A stretch of 64,000 bases of DNA from Alistipes sp. (GTDB lineage: Bacteria > Bacteroidota > Bacteroidia > Bacteroidales > Rikenellaceae): contig JAGBIC010000002.1 in NCBI GenBank assembly GCA_017935185.1, forward strand, positions 28,943 to 92,942. Direction: 5' to 3'. Position 1 is the first letter of the stretch; every line of letters begins with the position of its first letter. Shown here one piece after another: positions 36,906-46,029 of the stretch. The translations under genes were made by a program, and so were the position numbers. The notes under the pieces are model-generated. The model was not told the origin of the DNA. It saw only the letters and a list, made by a program, of their open reading frames with translations, and made no database searches.

Positions 36906-37919
36906 ATGGCAACCGAAAAAACACAAGTAAACACCGATAAGCTCAAGGTTCTGAGTGCGGTAATGGACAAAATCGAGAAAGATTTCGGCAAGGGCTCTAT
37001 CATGCGCATGAGCAGCGAGGCCGTGAGTGATATAGCGGTAATCCCGACAGGCTCAATAACACTCGACATGGCTCTGGGAGTAGGAGGCTACCCCAAAGGT
37101 CGTATTATCGAGATTTATGGCCCCGAGTCATCTGGTAAGACCACATTGGCCATCCACGCTATTGCAGAGGCTCAAAAGGCAGGCGGCATTGCAGCCTTCA
37201 TCGATGCAGAGCACGCTTTCGACAGCTTTTATGCTCAAAAATTGGGTGTAGACGTCGACAACCTTCTCATCTCTCAGCCCGACAATGGCGAGCAGGCTCT
37301 GGAGATTGCAGACTCGCTTATTCGTTCAAGTGCAATCGATATCATTGTAATCGATTCTGTTGCCGCGCTGACTCCAAAAGCCGAAATCGAGGGCGATATG
37401 GGCGACTCAAAAATGGGTCTTCAAGCACGCCTTATGTCGCAGGCGCTTCGTAAACTGACCGCCAGCATCTCAAAGACCAAGACCGTTTGTATCTTCATCA
37501 ACCAGCTTCGTGACAAGATCGGCGTGATTTACGGCAACCCCGAGACTACAACCGGAGGTAACGCCCTGAAGTTCTACTCAAGCGTGAGAATCGACATACG
37601 TCGTGCATCAGTCATCAAGGATGGCGAGGAGCAGCTCGGAACACGCACCAAGGTGAAAGTTGTAAAAAACAAAGTTGCGCCCCCATTCAAGCGTGCCGAG
37701 TTTGATATCATGTTTGGCGAGGGTATCTCAAAGATTGGCGAGATAGTCGATTTGGGAGTTGATTACGGCGTAATACGCAAATCAGGCTCGTGGTTCTCTT
37801 ACGGAGAGCAGAAGATAGGCCAGGGTAGAGATGCCGTCAAAGAGCTGCTACGCAACAACAACGAGCTTCGCGAAGAGATTGAAGCCAAGTTGCGCGAGGC
37901 CATGAAAACACAGAAATAA
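36906..37919 (+). CDS. recA: Recombinase RecA
   Basis: Forms filaments on single-stranded DNA for strand exchange and SOS-type signalling. The 337 residues include [11 protein letters not shown], Walker [11 protein letters not shown] near 74, Walker [13 protein letters not shown] near 148, loop L2 [21 protein letters not shown], and a short C-tail. Cotranscribed with bcp. No LexA-type box was recognised upstream. Confidence 0.98.
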   Translation: MATEKTQVNTDKLKVLSAVMDKIEKDFGKGSIMRMSSEAVSDIAVIPTGSITLDMALGVGGYPKGRIIEIYGPESSGKTTLAIHAIAEAQKAGGIAAFIDAEHAFDSFYAQKLGVDVDNLLISQPDNGEQALEIADSLIRSSAIDIIVIDSVAALTPKAEIEGDMGDSKMGLQARLMSQALRKLTASISKTKTVCIFINQLRDKIGVIYGNPETTTGGNALKFYSSVRIDIRRASVIKDGEEQLGTRTKVKVVKNKVAPPFKRAEFDIMFGEGISKIGEIVDLGVDYGVIRKSGSWFSYGEQKIGQGRDAVKELLRNNNELREEIEAKLREAMKTQK

Positions 37920-37926
37920 CATCCGT

Positions 37927-37952
37927 GCCACGGTAGCGAATGTTACCGTGGC
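37927..37952 (+). repeat. Inverted repeat between recA and rel
   Basis: GCCACGGTA / TACCGTGGC, 9-bp perfect stem with an 8-base loop. No T-run follows directly, so it may stabilise the recA mRNA end rather than stop transcription. Confidence 0.55.
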
Positions 37953-37970
37953 GGAAAAGTTTTATAGCTT

Positions 37971-40163
37971 ATGAATTACACTGCAGAGGATGAGATTTTA
38001 ATTCAAAGCAAGTGGGAAGAACTACAAGCTTCGTGCAGGCATATATGCAAAAACGAAGAGGATAGGAACTTCATCAAGCGAGCATATTTTTTGGCCAAAG
38101 AGGCCCATCAGGGAGTACGGCGTCGTTCGGGCGAGCCATACTTCCTGCATCCTATTGCAGTGGCCCAAATCGTTGTAGACGAGATTGGTTTGGGCGTAAA
38201 ATCGGTTGTGGCAGCCCTTCTTCACGATGTTGTGGAAGATACCGACTACACAGTCGAGGATATGGAACACATCTTCGGCCACAAGATAGCCTCGATGGTT
38301 GACGGACTCACTAAGATGTCGGGGGTATTCAACACCGACACATCGCTCCAGGCCGAGTATTTCCGCAAGGTACTGCTAACCCTATCAGACGACGTTCGCG
38401 TTATTCTTATCAAGATTGCAGACCGTCTGCACAACATGCGCACACTGGGTGCTATGCCGCAAAACAAGCAGATAAAAATCACGAGTGAGACCATCTATCT
38501 GTTTGCGCCATTAGCCTATCGACTAGGACTTTACGCTATAAAGACCGAGTTGGAAAACCTCTGCATGAAATACCGATTTCCAAAGGAATATGCAGAGATT
38601 ACCCGTCAAATCGACGAAACATCCGCTGCGCGCGAAGAGTATATTCGCAAATTCAATGCGCCCATCATAGAGGCTCTCGACCGAAACGGTATTCAGTATG
38701 AAATTTCGGGCCGAGTAAAGAGCGCCTACTCCATCTGGACCAAGATGGTACGCAAACAGATACCATTCTCGGAGATTTACGACCTGTTTGCCATACGTAT
38801 AGTATTTAAGCCATTGGATTTCCCATCTGAGAAGACCCAATGCTGGCAGATATATTCATCTATAACCGACATCTACACCCCTAAACCCGACCGCCTGAGA
38901 GATTGGATCAGCATGCCCAAGGCTAACGGCTATGAAGCTCTACACTCGACCGTAATGGGCCCTGACGGAATTTGGGTAGAGGTACAGGTTCGCACACAAC
39001 GAATGGAGGAGATTGCCGAGCGAGGATTTGCAGCGCACTGGAAATATAAACACGCAGCGATTTCACACAATGAGGACGAGTTCGACAAGTGGTTAAAGAT
39101 GATTCGCACAGCACTCGAAGGACCAACACAGAGCGCAGTAGACTTCTTGGATAACTTTAAATTATCACTGTATACATCTGAAATTGCGGTATTTACACCA
39201 AAAGGCGAGGCTCGACGACTACCATTCGGTGCCACAGCCCTCGACTTTGCATACGATGTTCACACCAAGATTGGAAATTCGGCGATAGGTGCTAAAATCA
39301 ATCATAAAATCATGCCTCTTACCACCGCCTTAAGCAGCGGCGATCAGGTGGAGATTATCACATCAGAATCCGCCAAGCCAAAGGCAGAGTGGCTGGAGTC
39401 AGTCTATACAACAAAAGCCAAGCAAGCCATCAAGGGCTACATGAAACGCGAGCAGGAGCACAACTACCAGCGCGGCATGAAGCTACTAGATGAGAGCCTT
39501 GCCAAGCTGAATATTACGCCCAACAACCGCGTTATACGCAAACTAATCGAAGCATACGAAAGCAGCAACAAAGAGGAGTTATACACCAAAATCGGAGCTG
39601 GCATCGTATCACTCGACAACCTTGATAAAATCATCAAAACCAACTCCAAGAACAAGATTTTAAAGTTCTGGACTCTATTTATCAAGGATGGCAACAGAAA
39701 TGACAGCAACAATACCGAAAACAAACCAATCGACACATCCGAACTGGTGGTTGCAGAGTGCTGCCATCCGCTTCCGGGCGATAGCGTCGTCGGTTTCAAA
39801 GATCCCATAACACACCAGATTATCGTGCATAAATCCACTTGCGAGGAGCTTACACGCCTCGCATCGCAACATGGAGAATGCATCGTCAAAGAGGAGATAA
39901 AGTGGTCGCAACACAAGATGCAATCATCGCTTGTGACCATCGATATAGTTGGTATTGACCGCATGGGTCTTCTCGTTGATTTGGCAAACGTTGTTACCAA
40001 CGACTTCAGCATCAACATGCGTGAGGTTAAAATCCAATCACATGACGGAATTTACGAAGGCTCATTAAGCGTGTACGTGCGTGATGCAGACAGCTTAAAT
40101 GCGCTCATGGACAGACTTCGCAGAATAAAAGGAATGGATAGCGTTAAACGAGGTACAAATTAG
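37971..40163 (+). CDS. rel: Bifunctional (p)ppGpp synthetase/hydrolase
   Basis: Controls the stringent response. The 730 residues carry the HD hydrolase domain (ALLHDVVEDTDY near 82-93, HDxxED intact), the synthetase domain (RVKSAYSIWTKM near 248, KANGYEALHS near 318), a TGS domain (AVFTPKGEARRLPFGATALDFA from about 405) and a C-terminal ACT domain (DIVGIDRMGLLVDLAN). Both catalytic sites look intact, so this is a Rel/SpoT-type dual enzyme. It probably shares the transcript with the next gene (4-base gap). Confidence 0.95.
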   Translation: MNYTAEDEILIQSKWEELQASCRHICKNEEDRNFIKRAYFLAKEAHQGVRRRSGEPYFLHPIAVAQIVVDEIGLGVKSVVAALLHDVVEDTDYTVEDMEHIFGHKIASMVDGLTKMSGVFNTDTSLQAEYFRKVLLTLSDDVRVILIKIADRLHNMRTLGAMPQNKQIKITSETIYLFAPLAYRLGLYAIKTELENLCMKYRFPKEYAEITRQIDETSAAREEYIRKFNAPIIEALDRNGIQYEISGRVKSAYSIWTKMVRKQIPFSEIYDLFAIRIVFKPLDFPSEKTQCWQIYSSITDIYTPKPDRLRDWISMPKANGYEALHSTVMGPDGIWVEVQVRTQRMEEIAERGFAAHWKYKHAAISHNEDEFDKWLKMIRTALEGPTQSAVDFLDNFKLSLYTSEIAVFTPKGEARRLPFGATALDFAYDVHTKIGNSAIGAKINHKIMPLTTALSSGDQVEIITSESAKPKAEWLESVYTTKAKQAIKGYMKREQEHNYQRGMKLLDESLAKLNITPNNRVIRKLIEAYESSNKEELYTKIGAGIVSLDNLDKIIKTNSKNKILKFWTLFIKDGNRNDSNNTENKPIDTSELVVAECCHPLPGDSVVGFKDPITHQIIVHKSTCEELTRLASQHGECIVKEEIKWSQHKMQSSLVTIDIVGIDRMGLLVDLANVVTNDFSINMREVKIQSHDGIYEGSLSVYVRDADSLNALMDRLRRIKGMDSVKRGTN

Positions 40164-40167
40164 GCTT

Positions 40168-40671
40168 ATGGACGGTTTATGGATTATAATACTTTTGGCA
40201 GGGGCACTCTTCTCAATATCGCAGATAGGGCAAAATAAGCACACCTCACAGCCCGACAGCGACATGGAGGCCGAAGATGCCCAACAAGAAATCGAACGTA
40301 AAATTCGCGAGATTCTCGGCGAAAAACCGAATGTTGTGCCCAAAGAGCAGATACCATCCGGCAACACACCTAAAGAGAGCCCGACGAACAGGCCTATGAC
40401 CGCCGATTCCCACAGAACATCACCCACAAAGCCTCAGCAAATACAAACGGCCCCCAGCAAAAGAGCTGCCGCCAACAATACTACAGCAAACCCCAAAAGC
40501 CTCATATCAAAAGCAGAGGCCCCCAAGAGCAGCGAAAAGAGCAATGCCATGCAGGGCGCACAACCCGAAGATGACATCAATCCGAAACTGGGTCAGATAA
40601 TAGAAGAATTCGAGATGGACAAAGCTGTTATATATTCGGAGATTTTACGACCAAAATACGAAGAATATTAA
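40168..40671 (+). CDS. Conserved small membrane-anchored protein, low-complexity middle
   Basis: A 167-residue protein with one N-terminal membrane segment (LWIIILLAGALFSI), a Pro/Ser/Thr/Lys-rich disordered middle (about 45-125) and a conserved-looking C-terminal helix (IEEFEMDKAVIYSEILRPKYEEY). The end resembles the tails of uncharacterised Bacteroidales proteins. Function unknown. Coupled to rel by a 4-base gap. Confidence 0.75.
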   Translation: MDGLWIIILLAGALFSISQIGQNKHTSQPDSDMEAEDAQQEIERKIREILGEKPNVVPKEQIPSGNTPKESPTNRPMTADSHRTSPTKPQQIQTAPSKRAAANNTTANPKSLISKAEAPKSSEKSNAMQGAQPEDDINPKLGQIIEEFEMDKAVIYSEILRPKYEEY

Positions 40672-40755
40672 GCCACGCAAAGCGGCATAACACAACCAAT
40701 ATATAGTATCATTATCGCAAAAATATAAAATCAAAATCATTAGTTATACAAAATT

Positions 40756-41142
40756 ATGGCGACAATTTTTTCACGCATTATAGCAGGCGAGATTCCCAGC
40801 TATAAAGTTGCCGAGGATGAGAAATATTACGCATTTCTCGATATAAATCCATTGGCAAAAGGACACACACTTGTAGTGCCGAAAGTGGAGGAGGACTACA
40901 TTTTTGACCTCGACGATGAGACGCTTTCAGGCTTAATTCTTTTCGCTAAAAAGATTGCGCACAAAATTAAGGGTCAAATAGAGTGTAAAAAAGTAGCAAT
41001 GGTAGTCCTCGGACTCGAAGTTCCCCATGCACACATTCATTTAATCCCCATGAACAGCGAAAAAGATGTAGATTTTAGCGCAGAAAAGTTGAAATTGACC
41101 CCAGATGAATTCGCAAAAATTGCAGCTGAAATAGCATTATAA
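40756..41142 (+). CDS. HIT family nucleotide-binding protein
   Basis: A 128-residue histidine-triad hydrolase or transferase with the HAHIHLIP motif near 93-100. N-terminal FSRIIAGEIPSYKVAEDEK and KGHTLVVPK match the HinT branch, which hydrolyses adenosine phosphoramidates. The first triad His is in VPHAHIHL. No partner gene is apparent. A terminator follows at 41178. Confidence 0.93.
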   Translation: MATIFSRIIAGEIPSYKVAEDEKYYAFLDINPLAKGHTLVVPKVEEDYIFDLDDETLSGLILFAKKIAHKIKGQIECKKVAMVVLGLEVPHAHIHLIPMNSEKDVDFSAEKLKLTPDEFAKIAAEIAL

Positions 41143-41177
41143 ACATCTGTTTACAACATTACAATTTATTGATTTTT

Positions 41178-41212
41178 AAATAGGTAGCAGGGTAGCACTG
41201 CTACCTATTTGT
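41178..41212 (+). terminator. Intrinsic terminator of the HIT gene
   Basis: AAATAGGTAGCAG / CTGCTACCTATTT with a 7-base loop and T-rich tail. Confidence 0.9.
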
Positions 41213-41324
41213 TTTAATATTTAACATAATCAAACATGATTGAATAAATCATTCAGCAAACGTTAACAGGATTTCAATCATAGTGTTTTAATTCATAATT
41301 TTACAATAATCACAAGAAATTATT

Positions 41325-41380
41325 TTACTTTTGTAAATTTGTAATACAAGTAATTATTACAAAAGTAATTACTTCTGTAA
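41325..41380. promoter_or_regulatory. Three TTAC-N4-GTAA palindromes
   Basis: TTACTTTTGTAA (41325-41336), then two directly abutting sites TTACAAAAGTAA (41357-41368) and TTACTTCTGTAA (41369-41380). Same half-sites and same 4-base spacer suggest binding of one dimeric regulator. Confidence 0.55.
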
Positions 41381-41700
41381 TAATATTTATGTAAACCTTA
41401 ATGTCAATAGTTACTATAATAAACACGTGCCAATATGGTCGCAAGACTCGAAAAATACCTCAAAATAGGGTAGTTCAACTACTAAACAAATAATTGTAAC
41501 TAGTGTATATCAGGTAGTTACAAATTTTATTTGCGGTAAAACATTATGGACAGGTGTGTATTAAGCCGATATAGACATATAGTATATATAATAGCGTAAT
41601 TCGGCAATATAACACACATTTTATCAGCTATTTACATATTTTTAATTAATGCAATAATTGAATATATTTATATGTGACAATTTTACAATAATAAATATGG

Positions 41701-41712
41701 TTACTTATGTAA
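41701..41712. promoter_or_regulatory. Fourth TTAC-N4-GTAA palindrome
   Basis: TTACTTATGTAA, 44 bases upstream of the regulator's -33 element. Half-sites TTAC also occur at about 41738 and 41754, the latter next to the -33 element. Confidence 0.5.
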
Positions 41713-41755
41713 TAATTGTTAATATTTATCTTAATTTTACTTTTATCACTTTTTA

Positions 41756-41787
41756 CTTGTTTACAAAAGGAAAATGTTTTATCTTTG
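41756..41787 (+). promoter_or_regulatory. Promoter of the XRE-type regulator
   Basis: CTTG (41756-41759), 20-base spacer, TATCTTTG (41780-41787). Transcription should start near 41793, only about 10 bases before the start codon, or at the first ATG itself. Confidence 0.7.
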
Positions 41788-41802
41788 TGAAAAATGGTGA
41801 TT

Positions 41803-42336
41803 ATGAGGGAAAAATTCCAAAAATTGATGAAATATAAGCAGCTCACATCGAGCCGCCTCGCAGAATTGCTCGGAGTACAGGCTTCAGGAATCTCTCACAT
41901 TTTGAATAAAGAGGGACGTAAACCCAGTTATGAATTGCTCCAGAAAATTCTGCTGCGCTTTCCGGAAATCAATCCTGACTGGTTGATTCTTGAAAGCGAG
42001 GAGATGTTTCGGCCCGGATTCGACCCTGCCAACGGAACACTTGTGAATAATCAGGATCAACTGCAACAATCCAATACTTTATTTGAAGACAACGCGCAGA
42101 CGAAAGTTAGAAATAATACAGAATCATTTTTTGAAGTCACGCGCCAAAATCAAGCCACCACAACAGAAGCTGCCTTGCAAAATCTGAACGCAAATAGTCA
42201 CCATCAAAATATTTCAGAATTTGGCACAAATCCCAGCGTGGTGAAACAGGGAGTCCCGACGAATCGTGGAAACATAAAACGAATCATAATTCTCTTCGAG
42301 GATCGGACATTCGAGAGTTACGAAATGTCGAAATAG
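41803..42336 (+). CDS. XRE-type helix-turn-helix regulator
   Basis: A 177-residue DNA-binding protein. The HTH is at about 8-60 (LMKYKQLTSSRLAELLGVQASGISHIL), followed by the Bacteroidales-type FPEINPDWLILESEEM segment. A Gln/Asn-rich linker comes next, then a short conserved tail (IKRIIILFEDRTFESYEM). The start at 41803 (MREKFQKLM) was chosen because the promoter leaves almost no leader. An ATG at 41794 would make it leaderless. Nearby palindromes suggest autoregulation (inference). Confidence 0.82.
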   Translation: MREKFQKLMKYKQLTSSRLAELLGVQASGISHILNKEGRKPSYELLQKILLRFPEINPDWLILESEEMFRPGFDPANGTLVNNQDQLQQSNTLFEDNAQTKVRNNTESFFEVTRQNQATTTEAALQNLNANSHHQNISEFGTNPSVVKQGVPTNRGNIKRIIILFEDRTFESYEMSK

Positions 42337-42511
42337 AGTTGTATAATATAAAGGTGTGCAGATAAAGAGAAATTGTCGAAGTCTTTACCTTCTCATTTTT
42401 GCGTTTTTACGACCAACGCCTCAGGAGATGAAAAATATCGCATTCTCGGAGAGTTAAAATTTAGCGTACCTATAATATACACTAATTCAAATTACTATTA
42501 CCAATATACAT

Positions 42512-43627
42512 ATGAAACGTTTTCTACTACTCACATTGTCGCTCTTCATACTGATTCCCGCGGAAGCCAAAACAGACAAATATCCACTAATGTTTGCACA
42601 CCGTGGCTGTTGGAGCAAAAACGATAAGGGCGAGTTTGTCATCCCCGAAAATAGTGTGGCAGCCGTTGCTGCTGCAAAGAAAATGGGATACAAAGGTATT
42701 GAGTGCGATGTCCAGTACACCAAAGACAAGAGAATGGTAATTCTCCACGATGCCACCCTTAACCGTACTGCCCGCAATGCAAAAGATTATTCAAAGATAG
42801 AGAAACCTATAAAACTATCAGACCTCACATTCGAAGAGTTGCGCCGAGATTACGTCTTGGAGTCTGCCGACCCAACTATGAGAACACCGATACCCACATT
42901 GGAGGAGCTGTTAGCTGAGTGCAAGAAACAAGGTATCGTACCTATGTTGCATAGTGACCTTATGGAGTCGTATCACGTCACACAAAAGATGTTTGGCAAT
43001 GAATGGATATGTTTTACCGGAGGTGTTGCACACATGCAAAAGGTGCGCGAGTTCTCTAATTGCACAATACTTTTGGCTATAAATGCTGGTACAACCGAGC
43101 AGATCATCACCAACCTGAAAAAAATTGGCGGTCATTGCGGCATCTCGACAATGAAATATCAACTATATACTCCCGAATTCTGCAAAACCCTGACTGATGC
43201 CGGTTATGAGGTTCAAGCCTCAATCTTTCCTCGACATGAGACAGTTAAGGCCCAGAAGAGTGGCATTACTTACCAACTTACCGACTACTCATTTATGCCA
43301 CCCAAAGGCAAGAAACACATCAAAAAAATCAAGCTGTCTGACATTTCCTTTGGCAACACAGGTCAAGATGAGATTGCGATACGTAGAGATTTCAATCATA
43401 CTTGCAAGTATGGTGCGGTGGTTATCGATATAGAATTTGAAGGGGACATCAAGCTAGTTATCAATCACAAAATTAAGATAAATCTATCATCTGACGGCAG
43501 ACCAATCGAGTACTGCATCGGTCAACGATTGATTGAGTGCATGAATCCGACTATTGAAATATTCAGCACAAATGGGAAAGCCCAACTTATAAAGATGCAG
43601 GCCCGCTTGTACGATATGTCAAAATAG
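42512..43627 (+). CDS. Secreted glycerophosphodiester phosphodiesterase-family protein
   Basis: A 371-residue exported GDPD enzyme with a signal peptide (MKRFLLLTLSLFILIPAEA). Catalytic motifs: AHRGCW (first His-Arg), PENSVAAV, GIECDVQYTKD (Glu-Asp metal ligands) and VILHDATLNRT (second His). The TIM-barrel part ends near 260. A C-terminal extension of about 110 residues (FGNTGQDEIAIRRDF...) is an additional domain of unknown role. Likely hydrolyses glycerophosphodiesters or related diesters in the periplasm. Confidence 0.88.
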   Translation: MKRFLLLTLSLFILIPAEAKTDKYPLMFAHRGCWSKNDKGEFVIPENSVAAVAAAKKMGYKGIECDVQYTKDKRMVILHDATLNRTARNAKDYSKIEKPIKLSDLTFEELRRDYVLESADPTMRTPIPTLEELLAECKKQGIVPMLHSDLMESYHVTQKMFGNEWICFTGGVAHMQKVREFSNCTILLAINAGTTEQIITNLKKIGGHCGISTMKYQLYTPEFCKTLTDAGYEVQASIFPRHETVKAQKSGITYQLTDYSFMPPKGKKHIKKIKLSDISFGNTGQDEIAIRRDFNHTCKYGAVVIDIEFEGDIKLVINHKIKINLSSDGRPIEYCIGQRLIECMNPTIEIFSTNGKAQLIKMQARLYDMSK

Positions 43628-43646
43628 GTATTCAAATAATAATTAT

Positions 43647-43684
43647 AATAAGGTTGTCGATACAAATTCGACAACCTTATTTTA
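43647..43684 (+). terminator. Intrinsic terminator of the phosphodiesterase gene
   Basis: AATAAGGTTGTCGA / TCGACAACCTTATT with a 7-base loop and T-rich tail. Confidence 0.9.
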
Positions 43685-44015
43685 TGGATGCTTTTGCAGA
43701 GCTGGCAATCATACCAATGTATAAAACAACGTCGTTTGCTAGGTGTATGAAAATAAATCTATATCATTTTTAACATAATGTAAATATTACATCAATTATA
43801 GGGGAATCACCTACCGGCAGTATCTGGAAGCACATTGACAAAAATAACACCTCGCTCCATCCTAACAAATGTACTACTTAATATACAGCTCCTGCTAAAA
43901 CCAGTTTACCAATCAAATCGAACTCAACAAAATTAAATAAAGGTTGCCAGCCGGAGATAATTTGAGATTTTTTATGTACTTTTGCAGATAATTACTCAAT
44001 CACACCGAGTTTGCC
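43685..44015. other. Intergenic region, no gene seen
   Basis: About 330 AT-rich bases. The only element I can point to is a TACTTTTG -7-like box at 43977-43984, 31 bases before the next ATG, without a well-placed -33. A 29-codon frame at its start looks random. Confidence 0.5.
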
Positions 44016-44603
44016 ATGTATAAACGGGGTTACATACTCATAACATCCATTAGCATAATTGTGCTTATTGTCGCATTTATGCATTTTTTCAATACCTCAC
44101 ACAATGCATGGTACTCGACCAAGTACGAGAAAACGCAACATTACACAGAGCCCGGCCCCTCGCATCTGACTGTAGTATATGAACGCACTTACCAGTCAAA
44201 GCAGGATCTGATCACACTGCAAGTGGACTCATTATACAAACAGATATCAAAGGGAGCATTTACATATAAAACGGTATGTAACCGCACATATACACTCAAA
44301 GGTTTTGATGGACAAACAACATTCGACATAAGCAGCGCCGCAAGCGCATGTTTTATCGATGGCACGACTCCGCACAGATGGGTTAAAAGACCCACTGCTG
44401 AAAACATACAAGGTACACCCTGCAAACTTGCCACAACAAACGTCAATGGAGAGCGATATACAGCTTGGTACAACGAAACACTACCCCACTGCCACCACAA
44501 CGCTACCCCCACAGACAGCGTTAGCGGTTTGATAATGGAGTTATATTCACAATCAGGCGATTACGTATTAAAAGCAAAATACATAAAACAACATATTGGA
44601 TAA
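44016..44603 (+). CDS. Membrane-anchored or secreted GLPGLI-like protein
   Basis: A 195-residue protein with one N-terminal membrane segment (ILITSISIIVLIVAFMHFF). The C-terminal half (IQGTPCKLATTNVNGERYTAWYNETLP...SGLIMELYS) follows the layout of GLPGLI family proteins, but the defining GLPGLI box has decayed to VSGLIM, so this is a tentative assignment. It sits 16 bases before the DUF1080 lipoprotein gene and may be cotranscribed. Function unknown. Confidence 0.6.
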   Translation: MYKRGYILITSISIIVLIVAFMHFFNTSHNAWYSTKYEKTQHYTEPGPSHLTVVYERTYQSKQDLITLQVDSLYKQISKGAFTYKTVCNRTYTLKGFDGQTTFDISSAASACFIDGTTPHRWVKRPTAENIQGTPCKLATTNVNGERYTAWYNETLPHCHHNATPTDSVSGLIMELYSQSGDYVLKAKYIKQHIG

Positions 44604-44619
44604 ATAATAAATTAACATC

Positions 44620-45915
44620 ATGAAGAAACTTATGACATTCATTGCCTCATCTGCCATGATTGCAGGTTTGGCAACCTCATGCCAGAAGCCCAACACCTTG
44701 ACAGCTGCCGAGGAGGCTGAGGGTTGGCAGTTGCTTTTCGACGGCGAAACGCTCAACGGCTGGCGCGATTTTAACGGAACAGAGCTTACCAATGGCTGGG
44801 GTGTAGTTGATGGCTGCATTCAGGCTTCAGGCGAAGGCGGTGATGCTTCGGGTTACATTGTAACCGACAAGAAGTACGACAACTTCGAGCTCGTTTGGGA
44901 TTGGAAACTCACAAAGGGCGGTAACAGCGGTATGCTCTATCACGTTGTTGAGCACCCTCGTTTTCAGGTTCCTTATGTAACAGGCCCCGAGTATCAGCTT
45001 ATCGACAACGAGGGCTGGGAGGAGATCAATGCCCCCACAAAGTTGGAGGAGTGGCAGAAGCTTGGCGTAGACTACGCTATGCACCTTCCCGATGCAAACA
45101 AGATGAAGGTTAATCCCGTTGGCAAGTGGAACACATCAAAAATCGTCTTCGACAATGGACACGTTGAGCATTGGCTTAATGGCGAGAAGATTCTCGAGTT
45201 TGAGGCTTGGACAGATGATTGGTTCGCAAAGAAGGCAAGCGGCAAGTGGGGCGACCATACCGAGTATGGTTTGGCTCACGAGGGCGTTATCTGTCTTCAG
45301 GACCACGGCGATCCCGCATCATTCCGCAATATCAAGATTAAGGAGTTGCCCAAGAAGGCCGGCAAGAAAGTTAGCCTCTTCAACGGCAAGGATCTCACCG
45401 GCTGGGAGCTATTTGGCAGCATGCGCGTTTCTGTTGACGAGGAGGGCAATCTTGTAACAGAGAACGGCGAGGATTTGAAGTATGGCTACCTCGGCACTCG
45501 CGAGTATTACAAGGATTTTGACCTTACTGTTGAGTTCAAGCAGATGTCAAACGGCAACTCTGGTCTCTTCTTCCACTCGTTTGTTCACGGTGGTTTCAAG
45601 AGTAACGTGGTTAACGGTTGGCAGTGCGAGGTTGCCCCCAAGGGTAACGACACAGGTGGCGTTTACGAGTCTTACGGTCGCGGCTGGCTCAAGCAGATTC
45701 CCGACGAGAAGGAGAATATCCTGAAGGAGGGCGAGTGGAACACCCTGCGTTTGCGTGTTGAGGGCAACAAGGTTCAGACATGGCTTAACGGCGAGCCTAT
45801 GATGGAGCTCAATGATGAGCTTATCGGCTCAAAGACAGGTCGTATCATGTTGCAGATTCACGACGGCAACAATATTAAGGTGTTGTGGAAGAACTTCAAC
45901 CTCACCACTCTTTAA
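44620..45915 (+). CDS. Lipoprotein with two DUF1080 (3-keto-disaccharide hydrolase) domains
   Basis: A 431-residue exported lipoprotein (lipobox GLATSC, Cys21). Two DUF1080 domains are present: about 35-245 (WQLLFDGETLNGWRDF) and about 250-431 (KVSLFNGKDLTGWELF). This beta-sandwich family is linked to hydrolysis of 3-keto-glycosides and to carbohydrate binding. Codon use is markedly more GC-rich and biased than in the flanking genes, suggesting high expression. The catalytic residues were not assigned. A strong terminator follows. Confidence 0.88.
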   Translation: MKKLMTFIASSAMIAGLATSCQKPNTLTAAEEAEGWQLLFDGETLNGWRDFNGTELTNGWGVVDGCIQASGEGGDASGYIVTDKKYDNFELVWDWKLTKGGNSGMLYHVVEHPRFQVPYVTGPEYQLIDNEGWEEINAPTKLEEWQKLGVDYAMHLPDANKMKVNPVGKWNTSKIVFDNGHVEHWLNGEKILEFEAWTDDWFAKKASGKWGDHTEYGLAHEGVICLQDHGDPASFRNIKIKELPKKAGKKVSLFNGKDLTGWELFGSMRVSVDEEGNLVTENGEDLKYGYLGTREYYKDFDLTVEFKQMSNGNSGLFFHSFVHGGFKSNVVNGWQCEVAPKGNDTGGVYESYGRGWLKQIPDEKENILKEGEWNTLRLRVEGNKVQTWLNGEPMMELNDELIGSKTGRIMLQIHDGNNIKVLWKNFNLTTL

Positions 45916-45940
45916 TATTCAGAAAAGATATTACAAAGAT

Positions 45941-45968
45941 AAGTCCGGCCCGATGGTCGGACTTTTTT
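45941..45968 (+). terminator. Intrinsic terminator of the DUF1080 gene
   Basis: AAGTCCGGCC / GGTCGGACTT with loop CGAT and a T-run. Confidence 0.85.
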
Positions 45969-46001
45969 AATTTCACATGCTCTGCATGTCAGCGATTTTA
46001 T

Positions 46002-46009
46002 TATCTTTG
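46002..46009 (+). promoter_or_regulatory. -7 element of the znuA unit
   Basis: TATCTTTG, 21 bases before znuA. No clear -33. A Zur-type operator was not recognised. Confidence 0.55.
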
Positions 46010-46029
46010 CATTATATATCCCGACGCTT

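Larger units (their letters stand above)
41143..41802. other. AT-rich, operator-dense intergenic region
   Basis: About 660 bases of very AT-rich DNA without a supported gene. It contains the HIT terminator, four TTAC-N4-GTAA palindromes, a 13-base palindrome GTAGTTCAACTAC (41470-41482), the inverted pair GTAACTA/TAGTTAC (41496-41502, 41515-41521) and the promoter of the following regulator. A 12-codon frame at about 41434 is not convincing as a gene. Confidence 0.7.

Noticed and set aside
42373-42627. 84-codon frame ahead of the phosphodiesterase gene
   Set aside because: It overlaps the start of the real gene in another frame, lacks a promoter-placed start and has no protein-like pattern.
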